Counted from the stretch's first letter, positions 23,799-35,018 are shown. The stretch is 64,000 nt of DNA from Cupriavidus taiwanensis (GCF_900249755.1 NZ_LT976853.1:2019274-2083273); one strand, 5' to 3'. A program made the numbers and translations. Notes: generated by a model from the letters alone, not told the origin.

Positions 23799-24666
23799 CG
23801 CCTCGCCTCCGACCGTCACGTCCCTTTTCCTCATTCCGGCTGGCCACATACAGCTCCACCGGCACCAGCACGCCGCCGGCGTTCCGCATGTACCAGCGAT
23901 CAAGCGGCGTGGCGTCGTAGTTCTGCTTGCTGACGCCGAAACGCACGAAGAAGCCGCGCCGCTCATCGCCGATGGGCTGCCGGTCATGGGCGCGGTCGCT
24001 GAGGCGCTTCGCCTCGTCCTCAGTCATGCGGGCGACGTAACCGCACCACCTGGCGTTGTCGATCAGCGCGGACGCGCCACGCGCGGCCTGCTGCTGGTCG
24101 GTCTGCCCTTCGCGGGCGCTTCCTTTGCTGACGTGGTGCAGGTAGAGCACGGATGCGCCCGTGGTAGCCGCGACCTGCTCCAGCACGGCCACGAGGTGGG
24201 CCATGTTGCCGTTGCTGTTCTCATCGAGGGCGTGGATGCGGCTCAGGGTGTCCAGCACGATCAGCCTCGCCCCGGCGCTGTACTCGATGACGCGGCGCAA
24301 GTGAGCCTCGTCCATGACGTTCAGGCGCTTGCCCATGATCGGCTCAAGCACGAGGTTCTCGGCGATGGCTTGGCGGGCTGTATGCCCGAGGTGCTGGCCG
24401 ATGGCGTGAATGCGCCGGACAAGCGCGGGCGGCGGGTCTTCCCCGGCCAGATAGACCACGCGCCCGGTGTGTGCGGGGGCCAGGCCCACGAGGTCGCCGC
24501 CGGCAACGCTGCATGCGATGCTCATGGCCGCTTCCAGCGCCCAGAAGCTCTTGCCCGTGGCCCCTGGGGCGACGAGCGCGCCGACGGTTCCCGCGAGGAA
24601 GCCCGGCCATATGAAGTCCAGCACCGGCGGTTCGCACTCGAACGCCGCCAGGACGTCAATCGCCAC
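23788..24666 (-). CDS. repA: IncQ-type replicative helicase RepA
   Basis: A 292-residue RecA-fold hexameric helicase related to RSF1010 RepA (279 as I recall). Walker A APGATGKS lies at 33-40, then YLAGEDPP, Walker B LIVLDTLSRIH, and LYLHHVSKGSA. It unwinds DNA at oriV after RepC binding. In IncQ plasmids the third partner is the primase RepB; no repB is found in the island. It follows the small HTH gene by 3 bp and overlaps repC. Confidence 0.9.
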   Translation of the reverse strand: MAIDVLAAFECEPPVLDFIWPGFLAGTVGALVAPGATGKSFWALEAAMSIACSVAGGDLVGLAPAHTGRVVYLAGEDPPPALVRRIHAIGQHLGHTARQAIAENLVLEPIMGKRLNVMDEAHLRRVIEYSAGARLIVLDTLSRIHALDENSNGNMAHLVAVLEQVAATTGASVLYLHHVSKGSAREGQTDQQQAARGASALIDNARWCGYVARMTEDEAKRLSDRAHDRQPIGDERRGFFVRFGVSKQNYDATPLDRWYMRNAGGVLVPVELYVASRNEEKGRDGRRRGDGF

Positions 24667-24669
24667 GAC

Positions 24670-24903
24670 TCAGTTCCCCGTTCCGTACAGGGATTCGTCG
24701 CTCAGCACCTCGGCGATCTGCGAGGTTCGAAAGTAGACGCGCCGACCGATCTTCAAGCGAGCCTTGTTGATTCGCCCCGCCCATTCGCTCGTCGTGCGCA
24801 AGCTGACCCGCAGGCCATCCGGTGATCGATCCAGGACGGAGGCGAGCTGTGCCATGCTCAGCAGCGGGCCGAAGCGTTGCAGTAGCGTGTCTTCTATCGT
24901 CAT
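24670..24903 (-). CDS. Small HTH DNA-binding protein upstream of repA
   Basis: A 77-residue protein beginning MTIEDTLLQRFG. I chose ATG 24,903, with GGAGG upstream, over a start 7 codons earlier. The middle (LLSMAQLASVLDRSPDGLRV) and the wing (KIGRRVYFRTSQIAEVL) match excisionase/MerR-like HTH_17 proteins. It is the first gene of the repA-repC operon and probably autoregulates it. Confidence 0.75.
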   Translation of the reverse strand: MTIEDTLLQRFGPLLSMAQLASVLDRSPDGLRVSLRTTSEWAGRINKARLKIGRRVYFRTSQIAEVLSDESLYGTGN

Positions 24904-24905
24904 TG

Positions 24906-25000
24906 CGTAAACCTCCGCTATCAACTGAATTGCTACGAAGGTTAGGCGTTATTGGGGGTTGCCTACATCTTATTAGTTGTCCAAAATGGTTGACATGAAG
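24906..25000. repeat. Leader repeat, copy B (divergent promoter of rep operon and regulator)
   Basis: A duplicate of 22,220-22,313. It holds the ribosome-binding site of the HTH-repA-repC operon on the minus strand and the first codons ATGGTTGACATG of the regulator gene on the plus strand. The TTATTAGTTGTCC part (24,970-24,982) reappears in inverted form just after the regulator gene (ACCAACTAATAGGAC, 25,976-25,990). Confidence 0.7.
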
Positions 25001-25975
25001 AATGATCCAACCATTGTCATCTGGGAAGGCTGCGATCCCACTGTCTCGGAAGCCATCGGGCAGTTTGAGGATCGGTGGCGGCCGTATTCCGCCTCCTCGC
25101 GGCGCTACCCCATCGTTGGGCTGTTACAGGAACTCATTGACCCCGCCGTGGCTGCGTACACGGCGACGCTGCCACAACGCTACTTGGGCCATATCCCCGG
25201 AGCAGGAACAGGGGTGAGCTTCAGCGGAATCATTCGACTAGTTGGACTTGATGCGATGGTTCGCATGCAGCGGCAGTTGCTGCGCCAGTTCATCAAAACG
25301 GAGGATAGGCAGACGCCAAGAGATCGGCGGTTTGTTGCAACACTTGAATCGTTGATCGGGCTTGTATGGGACTGCGCCTGCAAACGGCCGGTGAAGTCGA
25401 AGGTGCGCGACACCCGACTGAATGGCGAACGCCTCCAGGGGTTCTGCCGGTTCTGCGGATCACTCGCCGAGCTGACCTCATTCGCCGGCGGGAGCGATGA
25501 TCCGAAGGCGGACGATCCAGAGGAAAAGCTTCGACTAAGCAGCCTGTATTGCCTGGATCACCGGCCTAAATTGCCGAGCGGCGCATGGAACCCTGTCTAC
25601 AGACAAGCAAGGCGATCCCTCGCGCAATTCGACCTCGAACTGGCGAGACTCAACCAGCAATGCGCGAAGCCGGCCACTGCCCAAGTGAAATCGGGCGATC
25701 AACTGGTTGACAGCTACTTCTTCCACTATGTCGCAGGCCAGACCTTACAGCCGGCGGACAAGGCAGAGCTGCGCAATCAAGCACGGCTGATGGTGGACTC
25801 GAAGCTATCGGATCGCAAAAAGCAGATGCTGATGCTCCAGCGGTCTGGACTCAATCAGTCGGAGATTGCGCGAAAGCTCGGCATCGAGCGCCAAGCGGTA
25901 TCGAAGGCGCTGGCGGCGATCCCCGCGATGTTCCGCTTGAGTACAAAGCCGCGCTCACGGCGTCAACCTAATTGA
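24986..25975 (+). CDS. Island regulator with Cys cluster and C-terminal HTH
   Basis: About 329 residues from ATG 24,986 (MVDMKND); ATG 24,995 is an alternative. A probable zinc site lies near residues 125-190: WDCACKRP, FCRFCGS and YCLDHRP. The C-terminus has a sigma-factor/LuxR-like helix-turn-helix (LMLQRSGLNQSEIARKLGIE, then RQAVSKALAAIP). Inverted sequence motifs flank the gene. I do not know its function; it is probably a transcriptional regulator of the rep or tra genes, transcribed divergently from the replication operon. Confidence 0.65.
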   Translation: MVDMKNDPTIVIWEGCDPTVSEAIGQFEDRWRPYSASSRRYPIVGLLQELIDPAVAAYTATLPQRYLGHIPGAGTGVSFSGIIRLVGLDAMVRMQRQLLRQFIKTEDRQTPRDRRFVATLESLIGLVWDCACKRPVKSKVRDTRLNGERLQGFCRFCGSLAELTSFAGGSDDPKADDPEEKLRLSSLYCLDHRPKLPSGAWNPVYRQARRSLAQFDLELARLNQQCAKPATAQVKSGDQLVDSYFFHYVAGQTLQPADKAELRNQARLMVDSKLSDRKKQMLMLQRSGLNQSEIARKLGIERQAVSKALAAIPAMFRLSTKPRSRRQPN

Positions 25976-26054
25976 CCAACTAATAGGACGAAACAATCCG
26001 CATTGCCAGGCACCATCAGGCACATGTTCGCAAGTGACTGAAAGAGGCCAGGGG

Positions 26055-26300
26055 ATGCAGGCAACGACAAGCAAGACGCTCATCAATCGGAAGAAGCTAC
26101 TGGCAATGATCCCGCTGTCTGAGCGCACGATCTTCAACATGGAGCAGCGCGGGGAGTTTCCGCGCCGGATCGCACTCACCAGCCGAAACGTTGCCTGGGA
26201 CTTGGCCGAGGTCGAGGAATGGATCGAGGCGCGGAAGTCGTCGGGCACTCAGGCGATGCGGCCAGGCTTCACTCAGTCGGTCGCAGCCGCCACTTTTTAG
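26055..26300 (+). CDS. alpA: AlpA-family regulator, probable excisionase
   Basis: An 81-residue protein with the AlpA pattern: LINRKKLLAMIPLSERTIFN, then GEFPRRIALTSRNVAWDLAE and EEWIEARK. AlpA proteins activate P4-type integrases or act as excision directionality factors. Start ATG 26,055 follows GAGGCCAGGGG. The stop codon TAG is itself part of a KorB operator (26,296-26,308). It is 91 bp from the 3' end of the convergent integrase gene. Confidence 0.8.
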   Translation: MQATTSKTLINRKKLLAMIPLSERTIFNMEQRGEFPRRIALTSRNVAWDLAEVEEWIEARKSSGTQAMRPGFTQSVAAATF

Positions 26301-26331
26301 CCGCTAAAACGCCGCGCCCCTCAAGTGTCAA
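26296..26331 (-). promoter_or_regulatory. Promoter-KorB operator composite overlapping the alpA stop
   Basis: KorB operator 4 (TTTAGCCGCTAAA, 26,296-26,308) is followed by CCCCTCAAGTGTCAA (26,317-26,331). Read on the minus strand this is TTGACA, a 17-bp spacer and TTTAGC. It matches the reverse complement of 22,692-22,727 at 34 of 36 positions. If active, it transcribes antisense to alpA. Confidence 0.6.
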
Positions 26332-26391
26332 TGACGCGCGAAGCCACACCTCGATGCTCGGGCGGTGCTGCTGAACCCGCCCTCCTCTGAC

Positions 26392-27594
26392 TTACGCCTT
26401 CGGCCGTCTCAGCGTCCATTCGTCGATCATGTCCGCCCAGTCCTGCAACATCGCCGTGCGCTGCTCGCGGTACTCGGCCTTGTTGTAGACGGCCCTGACG
26501 CCCCGCTGTTCGTGCGCCAGGCACTTCTCGATCCAGTCCGTGTTGTAGCCGGCCTCATGCAGCAACGTACTGGCCGTGCGCCGCAAGTCATGCGGCCCGA
26601 ACTTGGCGAGCGACTTCCCTTCCTTCTGCGCCAGCCGATACGTCAGCGTCAGCACCTGGTTGAGCGTGGCGCTGCTCATGGGTAAGTCCGAGTCATACCG
26701 CGACGGAAGCACGTAGTCCGATCCCCCCGCGAAGGTTTTCAGGGCGATGAAGATGTCCAGCGCCTGCCGGGACAGGAACACTAGATGTGGATTGCGCCGC
26801 TTCATCCGCTCCTTCGGGATCGTCCAAAGCGCGTCGCTGAAATTGATCTCGCTCCAGGTCGCGTTGGTCAGCTCGCTCTTGCGCACCATCGTCAACAGCA
26901 GCAGCTTGGCCGCCGCCCGAATGGATGGCGCTGTGCCGATGCGCTCCATGTACTGGTACATCAGGCCGATCTCGTCGGGCGTCAGCGCACGGTCGCGCGG
27001 CTCGAACTTGGCAATGGTCGTCGGGCGTACCAGCTCGGCCGGGTTCTCGACCTTCTGGCCGCGCTCGATGGCCCAGCGAAAGACCTGGAGCACCACCTCG
27101 CGGACATGCACGGCCGTCGCCGGCGCGCCGCGCTCGACGATGGCATCGGTCAGCGCGCGCAGGTCTTCGTGGGTGATCTCCACCAGCTTCTGATTGCCGA
27201 ACTTTGGCTTCAGCTCGCGCTCGTAGACCGAGCGGCGCATGTCGCGGGTGGAGTCGGCCATCTGGTAGCCGCGCAGCCACTTTTCCGCCCAGGCCCCGAA
27301 CGTCTCCGCGTCCTTGACGCGGGCCTTGTCCCGCGCCTTTTCCTTGGCCGGCGACTTCCCGGCCGCGATCATCTTCTTGGCCTCGCCCAACCGCTCGCGG
27401 GCTTCCGCCAGGGTGATCCCGCCGACACCGTAGCGGCCGAAGGTGATGGTCTCCTGCCTACCGTGGATCGAGTAGTTGTAGCGGAACGAGATCGCTCCGG
27501 CGGCCGTGACGGCTACATAGAGGCCGTCACGGTCATTCACCTTGTAGAGCTTGTCCTTCGGCTTCAGGTTGCGCAGCTTGGTATCGGTCAACAT
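26392..27594 (-). CDS. int: P4-type tyrosine integrase (guaA-specific)
   Basis: A 400-residue tyrosine recombinase. The N-terminal DUF4102 arm-binding domain (LRNLKPKDKLYKVNDRDGLY, GVGGITLAEARERLGEAKKM) is followed by a SAM-like core-binding domain. The catalytic domain has MVRKSELTNATW (first Arg), GPHDLRRTAST (His-x-x-Arg), LAHEQRG and the nucleophile in RAVYNKAEY. It faces away from guaA, with its start 310 bp from the att site, the usual layout for islands that reconstitute the 3' end of their target. Confidence 0.93.
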   Translation of the reverse strand: MLTDTKLRNLKPKDKLYKVNDRDGLYVAVTAAGAISFRYNYSIHGRQETITFGRYGVGGITLAEARERLGEAKKMIAAGKSPAKEKARDKARVKDAETFGAWAEKWLRGYQMADSTRDMRRSVYERELKPKFGNQKLVEITHEDLRALTDAIVERGAPATAVHVREVVLQVFRWAIERGQKVENPAELVRPTTIAKFEPRDRALTPDEIGLMYQYMERIGTAPSIRAAAKLLLLTMVRKSELTNATWSEINFSDALWTIPKERMKRRNPHLVFLSRQALDIFIALKTFAGGSDYVLPSRYDSDLPMSSATLNQVLTLTYRLAQKEGKSLAKFGPHDLRRTASTLLHEAGYNTDWIEKCLAHEQRGVRAVYNKAEYREQRTAMLQDWADMIDEWTLRRPKA

Positions 27595-27686
27595 GGTTCT
27601 CGCCCTGATTCAGCTCAAATACCATGATCCGAAGACCGGCCCGTCCTAGCGTAAAACATCAATTAAATCATCGTATTACGCAAATT

Positions 27687-27726
27687 CGATACCATGAACA
27701 TTCAGCAAGGGGGTCGCATGGTATCG
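27687..27726. repeat. Inverted repeat between int and attR, possible Int/Xis arm sites
   Basis: CGATACCATG and CATGGTATCG are inverted with a 20-bp spacer. ATACCATG also occurs at about 27,619. Nearby ATGCCATGAAAA (27,767-27,778) repeats at 132-143, inside the opposite end. The 308-bp gap between int and guaA has no gene; these repeats are candidate recombinase-binding sites. Confidence 0.5.
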
Positions 27727-27829
27727 GTGACTTCTCATGGCATAGAAGCATTCAATGCCATCCATCATGCCATGAAAAAACGGTGCTTGGCGATGCCAAA
27801 TGTTGCCAGGCGGTGCCGAACGAGATCAC

Positions 27830-27853
27830 AAAAAAGCCCGCAATGACGCGGGC
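27830..27853 (-). terminator. Intrinsic terminator after guaA, carried by the island
   Basis: On the minus strand GCCCGC-GTCATT-GCGGGC is followed by TTTTTT. It lies about 50 bp downstream of the guaA stop and inside the island, so the element supplies its own terminator for the reconstituted guaA transcript. Confidence 0.8.
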
Positions 27854-27902
27854 GTAGGTGTGTTTTCGTGCTACCAGATGCTAGCCGGTGCCAGACGCCG
27901 AA

Positions 27903-29496
<1,594 letters not shown>

Positions 29497-29522
<26 letters not shown>

Positions 29523-30108
29523 GATGGGCCGATGGCGTGTCTTCCGGGATGGGCTCGGTCACGACTTCCGTGCCGGGGCCATAGCCCGGCGGCGGCGTGA
29601 TGACCGGCTCGCGCCGGTATTCTGGGGTATTCGTCGGGCGCGCCGCGGGGGCGACGCCGGGTTCCTTCCTGCTTTCCTGTTCCTGCAGCGCGCGTTCCAT
29701 CTTTCGTTGCTGTTCGCGCACGCGCACGCGCTTGGCCGCCGGGATCTGCACCACGGCGAAGAACAGCAGCACCACCGCCATGGTCGGCAGCCAGAGCTTG
29801 CCGGCGCCTTCCAGCGGCAGTTCCAGGAACACCATCCAGGCGATGATCAGCACCGCGCTGGCGAGGTTCACGTAGCCTGCCGTGCGCGCCACCGGCACCG
29901 TCAGCTGGCCATTGAAGGCGGCCTGCCACAGCAGCACCGACAGCCCCACCAGGGCCACGCCCAGCAGCTGCCCGAACAGCGCAGGCTGCGGCTGCGGCAA
30001 CTGCAGCGCCGCGTACAGCGTGGTGAACGGGGACATCAGCAGCAGGACGCCCAGCAGCAGGTCCACCAGGGCATCGAAAAACAGCACGGCTCGCAGCAAC
30101 ACCTTCAT
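29497..30108 (-). CDS. Conserved inner-membrane protein between guaB and guaA
   Basis: A 203-residue protein from ATG 30,108 ([20 protein letters not shown]). Four hydrophobic segments fill the first 130 residues. A charged, Pro-rich cytoplasmic tail follows ([20 protein letters not shown], then a PPPGYGPG stretch). It overlaps the guaA start by 26 bp. I do not recognise a functional family; its presence in the gua operon may be only positional. Confidence 0.75.
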
Positions 30109-30285
30109 TGGCGCTCCTCGTCTTGGCCCCGGCCGGTGTGCGGCGGGCATCAGGACTACGCCTGCATGGCGCGCGGCCAGGTTCGGATGGGATGGCGGGT
30201 CGGGCGCGGGCACGCGCTGGCGCGCCCGCGCCCCGATGCCGGCGGCCGCGCACCGCCTGCAGGGACGGTGCGCGGCCACGGGGCA

Positions 30286-31781
<1,496 letters not shown>

Positions 31782-31872
31782 CAGGAATGCGCGATTTGCA
31801 GAGGCCCGGCAACGGCCTTTGCGGGGTGCGGTCTGCTATGCTCGTTGTCTTTTTACTCGGGCACGGCGAAGT

Positions 31873-32832
31873 ATGGGAATCGGCGTATTGTGCGGGCTGC
31901 TGGCTGGTGCGTTCTGGGGCATGGTCTTCATTGCTCCCAAGCTGCTGCCCGCGTTTTCGCCGTGGGAGCTGGCCATCGGCCGCTACCTGGCCTACGGGCT
32001 GGTGGCCTGCGTGGCGGCGCTGCCGCTGCTGCGGCGCATCGCGCGCAAGCTGACCCGTGCCGACTGCGTCGCGCTGCTGCGCCAGGCCTTTACCGGCAAT
32101 CTGCTCTACTACGTGCTGCTGGCCTTTGGCGTGCAGCTGGCCGGGGTGGGCCCGACTTCGCTGATCATCGGCATCCTGCCGATCACGGTCACCATCATGG
32201 GCCGGCGCGACCACGGCGCGGTGCCGCTGGCGCGCCTGCTGTGGCCGCTGCTGGTGGTGGCCGCCGGCATTGCCTGCATCAATATCGACCTGTTCGGCGG
32301 CGGCCAGAGCGCGCATGCGGCGGCGGCCGGCGCGGTGGCGCGGCCGGTATGGCAGAAGCTGGCCGGGGTCTGCTGCGCGGCCGGCGCGCTGGTCTGCTGG
32401 ACCCTCTACGCGGTCGACAACGCGCGCTACCTGCAGCGCAACCCGCATTACAGCGGCAATGAATGGTCGGCGCTGTACGGGCTGTCGACCGGCGCGGTGT
32501 CGGCGGTGCTGGCGGCAATCGGCTGGATGTTCGCCGGCGACACCCTGGGCGCCGCCGACAGCGGCCGCGACTGGCAGTGGTTCTGGATGGTCAATGCCGC
32601 GGTGGCGCTGGGCGCTTCGCTGATCGGCAACAACCTGTGGAATATCGCCAGCCGGCGCCTGCCGCTGACGCTGTCGGGCCAGATGATCGTGTTCGAAACG
32701 CTGTTTGCGCTGGCCTATGGCTTTGTCTTCGACCACCGCTGGCCGCGTCCGCTGGAGATCGCCGCGATCGTGTTGCTGATGATCGGCGTGGCCTGGTCGG
32801 TGCGCTTGCACGCCACCGACAAGTCTGCGTAG
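31873..32832 (+). CDS. DMT-superfamily (EamA) transporter
   Basis: A 319-residue membrane protein with about ten hydrophobic helices, typical of the drug/metabolite transporter superfamily. It begins MGIGVLCGLLAGAFWGMVFI and ends with a Lys-rich-side EamA repeat (GQMIVFETLFALAYGFVFDH). I chose ATG 31,873. It is divergent from guaB with a 123-bp gap. The substrate cannot be predicted. Confidence 0.88.
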   Translation: MGIGVLCGLLAGAFWGMVFIAPKLLPAFSPWELAIGRYLAYGLVACVAALPLLRRIARKLTRADCVALLRQAFTGNLLYYVLLAFGVQLAGVGPTSLIIGILPITVTIMGRRDHGAVPLARLLWPLLVVAAGIACINIDLFGGGQSAHAAAAGAVARPVWQKLAGVCCAAGALVCWTLYAVDNARYLQRNPHYSGNEWSALYGLSTGAVSAVLAAIGWMFAGDTLGAADSGRDWQWFWMVNAAVALGASLIGNNLWNIASRRLPLTLSGQMIVFETLFALAYGFVFDHRWPRPLEIAAIVLLMIGVAWSVRLHATDKSA

Positions 32833-33019
32833 ACTAGCGAACCATGGCGCGGGGGTCACACGCGCCAGAAAAATACAAAGCATCTTCCAGGGTCAGACCG
32901 GCGCTACGCATTGCCTCGCAGGCGGGGCGCCCGGCCATCGCCGCGGCTGTGCTGCCGTGGCCTTGCCATGCATGCAGCCGGCGGCCCGTGCTTCCAGAGC
33001 CACTTCGAGACGCCTCGCC

Positions 33020-33526
33020 ATGCTCCGCTCTTCCGTGCCGTGCCTGCTTGCCGCTGCCCTTGCCGTCCCTGTGCCGGCCCTTGCCTACTGGCAGTGGCGC
33101 GACGCCAACGGGCACATGGTCTACAGCGACGTGCCCCCGTCCACGGCGGCCGCCAAAGTGCTGCGCGCCCCCGGTCGCCATGCCGGCGAATTCCAGCCAG
33201 TCCAGGCCCAGGCGGCGGACGCCGCAGCGCCCGCCCCGGCCAAGGCTTCGAGCAAGCCCGCCGTCGCCGCGCCAACGCCCGAAGAAGCCTTCCAGAAGCG
33301 CCGCGAAGCCAGCCTCAAAGCCGCCGCCGAAGACGCCCGCAAGGAAACCGAGGCGGCCGAGCGCGCCGTGCGCTGCGCGCAGCTGCGCAATTACGCCACC
33401 GGACTGCAGCAGGGCATGCGCGCCGCGGTCGCCGGGCCGGATGGTTCGCTGCAGCACCTGAACAGCGAGCAGCGCCAGGCGGAAATTCTCAAGACCAGCG
33501 CCAATCTGGAGAAGCACTGCAGCTGA
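33020..33526 (+). CDS. DUF4124-domain periplasmic protein
   Basis: A 168-residue protein with a signal peptide (about 1-21, VPALAYWQ), followed at once by the DUF4124 motif YWQWRDANGHMVYSDVPP. The remainder is Ala/Lys/Glu-rich and helical. I chose ATG 33,020 because it gives a proper signal peptide. The function of DUF4124 proteins is unknown. A terminator-like hairpin follows. Confidence 0.8.
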   Translation: MLRSSVPCLLAAALAVPVPALAYWQWRDANGHMVYSDVPPSTAAAKVLRAPGRHAGEFQPVQAQAADAAAPAPAKASSKPAVAAPTPEEAFQKRREASLKAAAEDARKETEAAERAVRCAQLRNYATGLQQGMRAAVAGPDGSLQHLNSEQRQAEILKTSANLEKHCS

Positions 33527-33537
33527 AGCAAAGGAAG

Positions 33538-33558
33538 ACGGGGCCGATCCGGCCCCGT
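33538..33558 (+). terminator. Hairpin after the DUF4124 gene
   Basis: ACGGGGCC-GATCC-GGCCCCGT is a perfect 8-bp stem followed by TGGCTTTGG, a weak T-tract. It lies between convergent genes, so it may serve both. Confidence 0.55.
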
Positions 33559-33581
33559 TGGCTTTGGCGGCGAGGCGCGGC

Positions 33582-33929
33582 TCAGCCGTTGCCGCGCAAC
33601 CATTTCTGGCCTTCGCGCGTGCCGCTGGCGCGCTGCTTCTGTACCCGCTTGCGGCGCGCCTGCTTCGGATCCGCCGTCAGCGGCCGGTACACCTCGACGC
33701 GATCGCCCTCGCGCACCACCGTCTCCGGGGTCTTGAGCTTGCCGAAAATGCCCACGCGCATGGTGGCGGGGTCGACCTCCGGACAAGCCTGCTGCAGCCC
33801 CGAGCCGACGATGGCCGCGGCAATGGTGGTGCCGGCGGGCACGTCGATCGCCTTCAGGAACACGGCATCCGGGCGCGCGTAGCAGACCTCGACATGCACC
33901 GTGCCGGCGCCGCGTTCAGCTGGTGCCAT
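33582..33929 (-). CDS. rnfH: RnfH-family ubiquitin-like protein
   Basis: A 115-residue protein from ATG 33,929, overlapping the ratA stop by 14 bp. The family hallmarks are VHVEVCYARPDAVFLKAIDV, MRVGIFGKLKTPE and GDRVEVYRPLTADPKQARRK. RnfH has a beta-grasp fold and is almost always paired with ratA; its role is unclear. The tail is basic. Confidence 0.9.
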   Translation of the reverse strand: MAPAERGAGTVHVEVCYARPDAVFLKAIDVPAGTTIAAAIVGSGLQQACPEVDPATMRVGIFGKLKTPETVVREGDRVEVYRPLTADPKQARRKRVQKQRASGTREGQKWLRGNG

Positions 33930-34353
33930 ACACCACCTCGGCGCGCTTGACGAAGGCATCGACAAAGGTATTGGCGATCATGCTGAACACCGGGCCGATG
34001 AGCTTCTCCAGCAGCAGGCTGGAAAACTCATAGTGCAGGTGGAACTCGATCTTGCAGGCGTCTTCGCGCAATGGCGTAAAGCGCCATGACCCGTTGAACG
34101 TCTTGAACGGCCCGTCGGCAAAGGTCATGTCGATACGCGTGGGACGCTCCTGGGTGTTGCGCGTATGGAAGAACTGCTGGATGCCCTTGAAGTGGATATG
34201 GATCTTGGCGTCGAGCATGGTCTCGGTCTGCTCGAACACCTCCACGCCGCCGCACCATGGCAGGAACTTGGGATAGTCCTCCACGCGGGTGACCAGGTCG
34301 TACATCTGCGCGGCGGAGTAACCGAGCAGGACGGATTTATGGACGTCTGCCAT
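33916..34353 (-). CDS. ratA: RatA-type START-fold protein (type II toxin/coenzyme Q-binding family)
   Basis: A 145-residue START/COQ10-like protein: [33 protein letters not shown] and [19 protein letters not shown]. coli RatA was reported to block 70S assembly; COQ10 homologues bind ubiquinone. It is divergent from smpB, as in most proteobacteria, and is followed by rnfH. Confidence 0.9.
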   Translation of the reverse strand: MADVHKSVLLGYSAAQMYDLVTRVEDYPKFLPWCGGVEVFEQTETMLDAKIHIHFKGIQQFFHTRNTQERPTRIDMTFADGPFKTFNGSWRFTPLREDACKIEFHLHYEFSSLLLEKLIGPVFSMIANTFVDAFVKRAEVVYGTS

Positions 34354-34533
34354 GTATGGGGAAATCTGGCTTGCGGCCCTGCCGCGCGCGCTGCGCGGCA
34401 GGCATGCGCCTGTGCCGGGGGCTGGTTTGCTAGAATCCCGATTTTAGCCGACACGCGCGCCCCGCGGCATCCCGCCATGTGGCGGTGCAGCGAACCGGCC
34501 AGAATCCACCCTACCGCACCCCTACCCGCACGC

Positions 34534-34986
34534 ATGACCATTGCAGATAACAAGAAGGCCTTCTTCGACTATTTCATCGAGGAACGTTACGAGGCCGGGA
34601 TCGTGCTGGAAGGCTGGGAGGTCAAGGCGATCCGCGCCGGGCGCGTGCAGATCAAGGAAGGCTACGTGGTCGTGCGCGACGCCGAGATGTTCCTGATCGG
34701 CGCCCATATCAGCCCGCTGCAAAGCGCCTCCACCCACATCAAGCCCGACCCGGTACGCACGCGCAAGCTGCTGCTCAAGGCCGACGAGATCAAGAAGCTG
34801 ATCGGCAAGGTTGAGCAGCGCGGCTACACGCTGGTGCCGCTGAACCTGCATTACACCCGCGGCCGCGTCAAATGCGAAATCGGCCTGGCCAAGGGCAAGA
34901 AGCAGTTCGACAAGCGCGAGACCGAGAAGCAGCGCGACTGGCAGCGCGAGAAGGCCCGCATCATGAAGGGCGACGCCAAGGACTGA
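34534..34986 (+). CDS. smpB: SsrA-binding protein SmpB
   Basis: A 150-residue protein binding tmRNA to rescue stalled ribosomes. The OB-fold core shows [39 protein letters not shown] and the [20 protein letters not shown] strand, ending in the basic C-terminal helix that enters the decoding centre. Start ATG 34,534. No tmRNA gene is in the window. Confidence 0.95.
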   Translation: MTIADNKKAFFDYFIEERYEAGIVLEGWEVKAIRAGRVQIKEGYVVVRDAEMFLIGAHISPLQSASTHIKPDPVRTRKLLLKADEIKKLIGKVEQRGYTLVPLNLHYTRGRVKCEIGLAKGKKQFDKRETEKQRDWQREKARIMKGDAKD

Positions 34987-35018
34987 GCCCCGGCGGCACC
35001 CTGTTATTCAGCCGCCCA

